Positions 5,419-9,243 of a stretch of DNA of 9,243 bases are shown piece after piece. Made by a program: the position numbers and the translations under genes. The DNA is from an uncultured bacterium (GTDB lineage: Bacteria; Actinomycetota; Aquicultoria; SKW223). Where the stretch lies: assembly GCA_938042205.1 (NCBI GenBank), contig CALIRS010000068.1, positions 1-9,243 on the forward strand, written 5' to 3'. Positions within the stretch are counted from its first letter, which is position 1. Every line of letters begins with the position of its first letter. The notes below the pieces were generated by a model. That model saw nothing but the letters and a program-made list of their open reading frames with translations. It searched no databases and was not told where the DNA came from.

Positions 5419-6131
5419 GAGCTTGTTAGGATTTGCATGGGGAGGCCAAAGGAATCGATTTCTGGATTTTCTGGAATCGAAATCAGGCCCTTATTGCTTA
5501 TTGAAGAAGTAATTGCAAGAACCAGGGCATCAAGTATGTCATCATATCCGACTTCTCTTAAGGAATATTTAGAAAGAATATGATAAATAATCTCCGGGGT
5601 TCTGGGAAAGATTTTTTGAAGAAGGCTCTCTCTTTTTTTAATTCCTAAGTAGTTACTTTTAGGGTAGATAATCTTCCCGGAGGAGAGCATGTGAAAACAA
5701 ACTTCCGGATGAGACTCTTTTATTCTTTTCGCAAACGTCGCAATATGTTTCCTCATATAAGTATCAACTTCTTTAATTTTAGGAACAATTCCCCATACCT
5801 GACGCGATAGTTTCTTCCCGGTGTGCTTAAAGTTTTCTATAGAAGCTTTATGGTAATCACTATGGTAAATAGCATTTCGACTGGGAGCTCGGAAAACACT
5901 CGGCTTTAGTTTTACTGGAAGAATTTTTCGAGCAGCAGTGTCACAGAGACGCTCTTCAGGACCTGTGTCCCTTAGACCGATCGGGATATCAACGAGAAGA
6001 AGTCTAAAATCACCTTGAGTTTTTACTAAAGATTCAAAGTCAGAGAAGATAGCAGCCGACCAGCTACTATCTGGTTCGAGTCTAATTGCTAACCATCCGG
6101 CTTTGCAACCATCAACACCGAGATAGCTCAT
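5397..6131 (-). CDS. DUF429 family protein (predicted RNase H-like fold)
   Basis: A 244-residue protein with the DUF429 signatures in order: MSYLGVDGCKAGW at the N terminus, LLVDIPIGL (about 47-55), SVFRAPSRNAIY, HPEVCFHML, and YDDILDALVLA near the C terminus. The conserved acidic residues fit the RNase H-like fold predicted for the family; its biochemical role is not established. I chose ATG at 6131 because the family begins directly before GVDG. The frame continues upstream to an ATG at 6200, but those 23 extra residues do not look like the family and a promoter lies within them. The last residues (SGSGLEL) and the stop are encoded by the right 35-bp repeat, so the natural end after GLPMQI was altered. 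The core appears intact. It is divergent from phoU. Confidence 0.88.
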   Translation of the reverse strand: MSYLGVDGCKAGWLAIRLEPDSSWSAAIFSDFESLVKTQGDFRLLLVDIPIGLRDTGPEERLCDTAARKILPVKLKPSVFRAPSRNAIYHSDYHKASIENFKHTGKKLSRQVWGIVPKIKEVDTYMRKHIATFAKRIKESHPEVCFHMLSSGKIIYPKSNYLGIKKRESLLQKIFPRTPEIIYHILSKYSLREVGYDDILDALVLAITSSISNKGLISIPENPEIDSFGLPMQILTSSGSGLEL

Positions 6132-6139
6132 ATAAAAAT

Positions 6140-6151
6140 AAGTATATACTT
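6140..6151. repeat. 12-bp palindrome AAGTATATACTT
   Basis: A perfect palindrome overlapping the candidate -10 region of the DUF429 promoter and ending 8 bp before its ATG. It could be an operator, but its AT-richness means chance is possible. Confidence 0.3.
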
Positions 6152-6173
6152 TTGAAACATAGTGGTGCGTCAA
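6143..6173 (-). promoter_or_regulatory. Candidate promoter for the DUF429 gene
   Basis: On the minus strand, TTGACG (6173-6168), a 19-bp spacer and TATATA (6148-6143) resemble a sigma70 promoter. Transcription would start close to the ATG at 6131, giving a leaderless or nearly leaderless mRNA, in line with the lack of a Shine-Dalgarno. Confidence 0.35.
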
Positions 6174-6271
6174 TATGGTGGCACGGTAAAGAAGTGGCAT
6201 GGTAACGTGATGAGATAAGGGTAGTAAAAGGTGGCGGATGATTTTTTAAGCTAAAAATAGTGCTTTAAGTA

Positions 6272-6300
6272 GTGACATAACGAGGCAATTGTCTTAGGAT
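6272..6300 (+). promoter_or_regulatory. Candidate sigma70 promoter for phoU
   Basis: GTGACA (6272-6277), a 17-bp spacer and TAGGAT (6295-6300) would start a transcript about 20 nt before the phoU ATG. I see no clear Pho-box repeat. Confidence 0.4.
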
Positions 6301-6310
6301 AAAGTCTATT

Positions 6311-6318
6311 AGGGAGGA
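6311..6318 (+). promoter_or_regulatory. RBS AGGGAGGA deciding the phoU start
   Basis: AGGGAGGA lies 7 nt before ATG at 6326 but only 1 nt before the in-frame TTG at 6320, so ATG 6326 is the start. Confidence 0.8.
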
Positions 6319-6325
6319 ATTGCAA

Positions 6326-6985
6326 ATGGCTCTCAGACAAATGTTTCAAGCTAAACTTGAGAAACTTCAAGCAGACATCATAAAGATGGGGAAAGCTACA
6401 GCTGAAATGATAGATCTTTCTCTAAAAGCACTTGTCGAACGTGACCCGTCATTGGTAGATAAAGTTCTTGAGCTTGAAAATGTTGTTGATGATTATGATA
6501 ATCGTCTTGAGCAACGATGTGCTCGTTTAATCGCAACCCAGCAACCGATGGCGAAGGATCTGAGAATAATCGCCACTGCGTTTAAAGTCATTACTGACGT
6601 TGAAAGAATAGGTGATTACTCTGTAGATATCGCTTTTAAGGCGAAGGTGTTGGCGCCATTACCGCCGCTCAAACCTTATCGTGATTTTCCACGAATGGCT
6701 CAGCTTAACAAAGAGATGTTGACAATTGCTCTTGAAGCTTATGCCAGTCGTGATCTTGAAGCATGTAAAAAAGTAGGAGAAATGGATCATGAGGTTGACT
6801 ATCTTTATAATGTTACTTTCGATGAGTTAATTGATTTAATGAAGATGTCTCCAGAAAATGTCGAACGTGGAGCACATTTGCTTCTTATTGGCCGTTATTT
6901 GGAAAGAATTGGAGACCATATTACCAATATTGCAGAAAGAATTATCTATATGGAAACCGGTGAGATTGTTTCAATAAATATATAG
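6326..6985 (+). CDS. phoU: Phosphate-signalling regulator PhoU
   Basis: A 219-residue all-helical cytoplasmic protein with two PhoU repeats. The metal-binding E/DxxxD-type motifs are visible: ELENVVDDYDNRLE (about 46-59) and VERIGDYSVDIA (about 92-103) in repeat one, and MDHEVDYLYN (about 152-161) and LERIGDHITNIAERI (about 191-205) in repeat two. Length and full span match the family. PhoU normally links the PstSCAB phosphate transporter to PhoR/PhoB and restrains the Pho response. No pst, phoR or phoB gene is in the window, so its partners must be encoded elsewhere. It has its own promoter and RBS and is followed after 47 nt by acylphosphatase, probably in one transcript. Confidence 0.95.
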   Translation: MALRQMFQAKLEKLQADIIKMGKATAEMIDLSLKALVERDPSLVDKVLELENVVDDYDNRLEQRCARLIATQQPMAKDLRIIATAFKVITDVERIGDYSVDIAFKAKVLAPLPPLKPYRDFPRMAQLNKEMLTIALEAYASRDLEACKKVGEMDHEVDYLYNVTFDELIDLMKMSPENVERGAHLLLIGRYLERIGDHITNIAERIIYMETGEIVSINI

Positions 6986-7032
6986 TAATAATCAGGATTA
7001 TAATGGTTCGTTTTTAGGTGTTTCCAATAGGG

Positions 7033-7314
7033 ATGGAAGAAAAAATTGTAAGAGCCCACGTTTATGTTTCCGGTATTGTTCAGGGCGTTTTTTTCAGGTC
7101 AAATACTAGAAATATAGCACGGAGTTTAGGATTATGTGGTTGGGTGAAAAATCTTTTTGATGGGAGAGTAGAAGCTATATTTGAGGGTCCGCAGGATATG
7201 GTAAAAAAGGCTATTGACTGGTGTAGACATGGTCCGCCAGGTGCAGTTGTTGAGGACATAGAGGTGAAATGGGAAGAGCCTGAGGGCGAAATTGATTTTC
7301 GAATTATTTATTAA
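7033..7314 (+). CDS. acyP: Acylphosphatase
   Basis: A 93-residue cytosolic acylphosphatase that hydrolyses acyl-phosphates such as acetyl or carbamoyl phosphate. The family signature GIVQGVFFR carries the catalytic Arg (R22), and GWVKNLFDGRVEAIFEG carries the catalytic Asn (N40). Length is normal for the family. I start at ATG 7033, which gives the usual N terminus. An in-frame GTG at 7018 would add five residues (MFPIG), and neither start has a well-spaced Shine-Dalgarno. It sits between phoU and a DUF2007 gene in the same direction. Confidence 0.93.
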   Translation: MEEKIVRAHVYVSGIVQGVFFRSNTRNIARSLGLCGWVKNLFDGRVEAIFEGPQDMVKKAIDWCRHGPPGAVVEDIEVKWEEPEGEIDFRIIY

Positions 7315-7360
7315 GGTTGAAAAAAGTGTCGATTTCAACATCTTTATCTAAGATTCGGGT

Positions 7361-7609
7361 ATGAGACTCAGGAAGGTTACGGACCTTTCAAGTGAACTTG
7401 AAGGATTGACATTGCAGGCATTTCTCGAAGAAGAAGGTATAGAATCAGTTATTAGAAGTTTTGAAGTTCCATTTTACAGGGAAAGCTTTACGGGAGACTT
7501 TATGAGTGTAGGGGCTTCATTTCATGGAAGATGGGGAGAGTTGCTCGTTAAAGAAAGCGACTATGAGCCGGCAATTTCAACTGTTAAAGATCTAAAAAAA
7601 GATAAGTAA
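7361..7609 (+). CDS. DUF2007-like small signalling-domain protein
   Basis: An 82-residue protein resembling the DUF2007 'putative prokaryotic signal transducing' domain. The N-terminal strand is followed by LEGLTLQAFLEEEGIESVIRS (the helix-then-strand common to the family), then a variable loop (about 36-56) and a C-terminal strand/helix GELLVKESDYEPAISTVKDL. No catalytic residues are known. Start ATG 7361 has no strong Shine-Dalgarno; it lies 46 nt after the acylphosphatase stop and is probably co-transcribed. The function is unknown and the family call is moderate. Confidence 0.75.
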   Translation: MRLRKVTDLSSELEGLTLQAFLEEEGIESVIRSFEVPFYRESFTGDFMSVGASFHGRWGELLVKESDYEPAISTVKDLKKDK

Positions 7610-7669
7610 AAGAATGTTTTTTTAAGTTTAAGGTATGTGTTGCTTTATATAAACAAGTGTCCTTGCGTT

Positions 7670-7894
7670 TTATTTATTTTCATTCTTTTCTGTTCTTTCA
7701 GGCTTCTCTTCCTTTTTCTTGTAGTCGGTCACGTAAAATCCACTTCCTTTAAAAACAACCCCTACTTTACCTGAAATAATTCTTTTTGCTGGTGCACCAC
7801 AGTAGATGCATTCTCCGATAACTTCATCAGTTAAGGGTTGAAAATTCTCAAATATTCTACTGCAATTTTGACATTTGTACTCATAAATTGGCAT
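7670..7894 (-). CDS. FmdB-family zinc ribbon protein
   Basis: A 74-residue protein starting MPIYEYKCQNC, the hallmark of FmdB zinc ribbons. The zinc ligands are C8, C11 (CQNC), C29 and C32 (CIYC). PAKRIISGKVGVVFKGSGFYVTDYK follows as in the family, then a charged Lys/Glu tail (about 59-74). It was named after a putative regulator near formamidase/amidase genes, but the real role is unsettled. ATG at 7894 is supported by GGAGGA 9 nt upstream on the minus strand (plus 7904-7909). It converges on the phoU cluster with a 60-bp gap and diverges from the DMT transporter. Confidence 0.94.
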   Translation of the reverse strand: MPIYEYKCQNCSRIFENFQPLTDEVIGECIYCGAPAKRIISGKVGVVFKGSGFYVTDYKKKEEKPERTEKNENK

Positions 7895-7903
7895 TTTCAG
7901 ATT

Positions 7904-7909
7904 TCCTCC
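7904..7909 (-). promoter_or_regulatory. RBS GGAGGA of the FmdB gene
   Basis: On the minus strand GGAGGA lies 9 nt before the ATG at 7894 and confirms this start. Confidence 0.75.
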
Positions 7910-8004
7910 AAATGCATTTTAATCAGAGTGTTGTGATAATTATTACTCAGAATTTGCAGTTTGTAATTTTAACAAAAATTTTTCTTGTTCGAAAGAGTGA
8001 AGGT

Positions 8005-8041
8005 CACCCCCGCTGCCAGCCTCCGGCTGGCAGCGGGGGTG
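8005..8041. repeat. Perfect 17-bp GC-rich hairpin (REP-like)
   Basis: The arm starting CACCCCCGCTGCCAGCC (8005-8021) is perfectly complementary to 8025-8041, with a 3-nt TCC loop. It stands out as GC-rich in an AT-rich gap. Neither strand carries a T-run after the stem, so it is not a typical terminator. A repeated palindromic element is more likely. It lies 23 nt before the transporter ATG and would sit in its leader. Confidence 0.85.
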
Positions 8042-8064
8042 AAAAAGATATATCCTGTTTCCCT

Positions 8065-8988
8065 ATGAATTCTCCACCCGAAAAACAAAAGACCTCTGTA
8101 ATATTGACATCATCAATACTGATTTTCTTAATGGCGATATGGGGTTATTCTTTTGTGGGGATTAAGTTTCTGCTTAACGAACTTAGTCCATTTAACCTTA
8201 CTATTCTAAGGTTTTCTATAGTTGTTTTTGCCATTATTGCTCTTATGATAATAGATCTAATAAGGGGAAAAATTTGGCCCAGGTTGAGAAGAGAAACACT
8301 ATGGCAGCTTGTTGGTCTGGGATTAATCGGTGTTATAGGATACCATCTAAGTCTTAACACAGGAGAAATGTATACCTCTGCTACCATTGCCAGCATCATC
8401 GTATTTACCAGCCCTATCTTTGCTGTTCTTCTGTCTTCGAAGCTTTTAGGGGAGAAAATAACAGGTCAGAAGATTTTTGGAATAGCAATAGCATTCACTG
8501 GAGCAATATTAATAAGTGTTTTTGGACATGAAGAAATGAGCTTAAGCTTAAAGAGTGTTTCTGGAGGTTTGATTGTCTTGGGGGCTCCTGTCTCGTGGGC
8601 GATCTATACAGTGTTTGGTAAAAAATTTTCGCAGAATTCTCCAGAAGTAAGCCCGCTTTACTTCTCACTCTACACCATGCTTTTTGGAAGCCTTTTTCTA
8701 ATTTTCCTTGTCAGAAAAGCAACTCTCACTCAACTAATTAACCTTTCGCCTTTTGGATGGGCTAATCTTCTTTTTCTCTCTCTTGCCTGTAGTTTTCTGG
8801 GCTATATTGTTTGGTTTAAAGCACTTGAAAGCCTGGAAGCAGGGAAAGTAACCGCTTTTCTTTACCTGGTGCCCGTTTTTTCAGTACTCTTTTCAAGACT
8901 TTTTTTGAGAGAATCACTGACCTATTTGTTAGTTGCAGGAGTTCTTTTGATTTTTCTTGGTGTATGGTTTATTGAATCAAATTCATAA
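8065..8988 (+). CDS. DMT-superfamily (EamA) transporter
   Basis: A 307-residue inner-membrane protein with ten predicted helices in two EamA repeats (about 12-145 and 158-303). Typical features are IWGYSFVGIKFLL in helix 1, the ILRF segment of helix 2, TSATIASIIVFTSPIFAVLLSSKLLGEKIT around helix 4, GGLIVLGAPVSWAIYTVFGKK opening the second half, and YLVPVFSVLFSRLFLRESLT near the end. The family exports metabolites such as amino acids or other small molecules; the substrate cannot be read from sequence. I chose ATG 8065 because it gives the normal short N terminus. The frame is open back to 7888, but that would translate the GC-rich hairpin and overlap the divergent FmdB gene. No strong Shine-Dalgarno precedes it. 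Confidence 0.9.
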   Translation: MNSPPEKQKTSVILTSSILIFLMAIWGYSFVGIKFLLNELSPFNLTILRFSIVVFAIIALMIIDLIRGKIWPRLRRETLWQLVGLGLIGVIGYHLSLNTGEMYTSATIASIIVFTSPIFAVLLSSKLLGEKITGQKIFGIAIAFTGAILISVFGHEEMSLSLKSVSGGLIVLGAPVSWAIYTVFGKKFSQNSPEVSPLYFSLYTMLFGSLFLIFLVRKATLTQLINLSPFGWANLLFLSLACSFLGYIVWFKALESLEAGKVTAFLYLVPVFSVLFSRLFLRESLTYLLVAGVLLIFLGVWFIESNS

Positions 8989-9065
8989 ATTTTGCTTTTT
9001 GATTATTTTCCTGTCGTAGTTTGTTGGTAAAATTTCTGCATCTTTTATGAAAGGAAGTGGGGCAG

Positions 9066-9243
9066 TTGGACTTTGGTAAAGCTTTCTCTTATCCATTTGA
9101 GGACTCAGAGTGGTTGAAAAAGTTTGTTATTGGTGCCATAGTTAACCTGATTCCCATTGTTAACTTTGCAGCTATGGGCTATGCAGTAGAGACTCTTTCA
9201 AGAATTGTCAGGGAAGGATTTGGAACTTTGCCCGAGTGGGATG
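9066..9243 (+). CDS. DUF4013 family membrane protein (3' partial)
   Basis: 59 codons are visible before the right edge. The start LDFGKAFSYPFEDSEWLKK, followed by a hydrophobic helix (FVIGAIVNLIPIVNFAAMGYA), then RIVREGFGTLPEW, matches the N terminus of DUF4013 proteins, polytopic membrane proteins of unknown function. Translation probably starts at TTG 9066, 10 nt after AAGGA (9051-9055). GTG at 9057 is in frame but too close to that site. The ATG at 9048 is in another frame and soon hits a stop. The gap to the transporter is 77 bp. Confidence 0.8.
   Translation, partial: MDFGKAFSYPFEDSEWLKKFVIGAIVNLIPIVNFAAMGYAVETLSRIVREGFGTLPEWD

Noticed and set aside
4242..5422. Target-site duplication GAGC around the inverted-repeat unit
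   Set aside because: GAGC occurs at 4242-4245 and 5419-5422, but the left copy is not adjacent to the repeat and 4 bp is easily chance.
5356..5583. 75-codon plus-strand open frame
   Set aside because: It crosses the inverted repeat and is antisense to well-conserved DUF429 codons.
6132..6200. 23-residue N-terminal extension of the DUF429 protein
   Set aside because: The family begins right before GVDG, the extension looks random, and a promoter candidate lies within it.
7132..7341. Minus-strand open frame over acylphosphatase
   Set aside because: It lies antisense to a confident gene and shows no independent coding signal.
7654..7680. Terminator CAAG-TGTC-CTTG followed by T-rich sequence between DUF2007 and FmdB
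   Set aside because: The stem is only 4 bp. It is placed well for a convergent pair but is too weak to call.
8005..8041. Rho-independent terminator
   Set aside because: The stem is strong, but it is followed by GAAAAAGA-type sequence on the plus strand and by no T-run on the minus strand. It also lies between divergent genes, where no terminator is needed.
7888..8064. Extended N terminus of the DMT transporter from an ATG at 7888
   Set aside because: It would overlap the divergent FmdB start, translate the GC-rich palindrome, and add about 59 residues unlike the family.
8145..8399. Minus-strand open frame over the transporter
   Set aside because: It is antisense to a confident EamA gene, so it is a mirror of its codon pattern.

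Overview
The window is about 9.2 kb of AT-rich, gene-dense DNA. It is probably bacterial. Supporting signs are strong Shine-Dalgarno sequences, several TTG starts, sigma70-like promoters, a tRNA with encoded CCA, a cyclopropane-fatty-acid-type synthase, PhoU and an FmdB zinc ribbon. I cannot name the lineage. The gene mix (SPL-type radical SAM, DUF429, DUF4013, DUF2007) would fit a deep-branching or anaerobic bacterium, but that is a guess.

Left part (1-3173). A cyclopropane-fatty-acyl-phospholipid synthase is cut by the left window edge. It is followed by a two-gene membrane unit behind a plausible promoter. The first gene is a 12-helix, histidine-rich protein whose helix 2 and helix 10 histidines resemble the haem ligands of haem-copper oxidase subunit I, but without the helix 7 copper ligands. 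The second is a translationally coupled 4-helix protein of unknown function.

Middle (3174-4228). A minimal nucleotidyltransferase-fold protein (acidic) is followed 4 nt later by a 71-residue, very basic protein. Three spaced copies of ATTGATAAAA lie upstream. The arrangement recalls a toxin-antitoxin or NTase-partner module, but this is unproven. A complete tRNA-Glu(CTC) follows.

IR-bounded segment (4252-5418). Two perfect 35-bp inverted repeats enclose a structured non-coding leader and an SPL-type radical SAM gene. The right repeat has replaced or extended the 3' end of the opposing DUF429 gene, whose last codons and stop lie inside it. No transposase is present, so this looks like a non-autonomous or REP-type mobile unit carrying a radical SAM gene.

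Right part (5397-9243). DUF429 runs on the minus strand, divergent from a PhoU, acylphosphatase and DUF2007 cluster on the plus strand. FmdB on the minus strand converges on that cluster and diverges from a DMT/EamA transporter. A perfect 17-bp GC-rich hairpin sits just before the transporter start. The start of a DUF4013 membrane protein is cut by the right edge. No CRISPR array, rRNA, integrase or transposase was seen, and no gene-free stretch exceeds about 210 bp.
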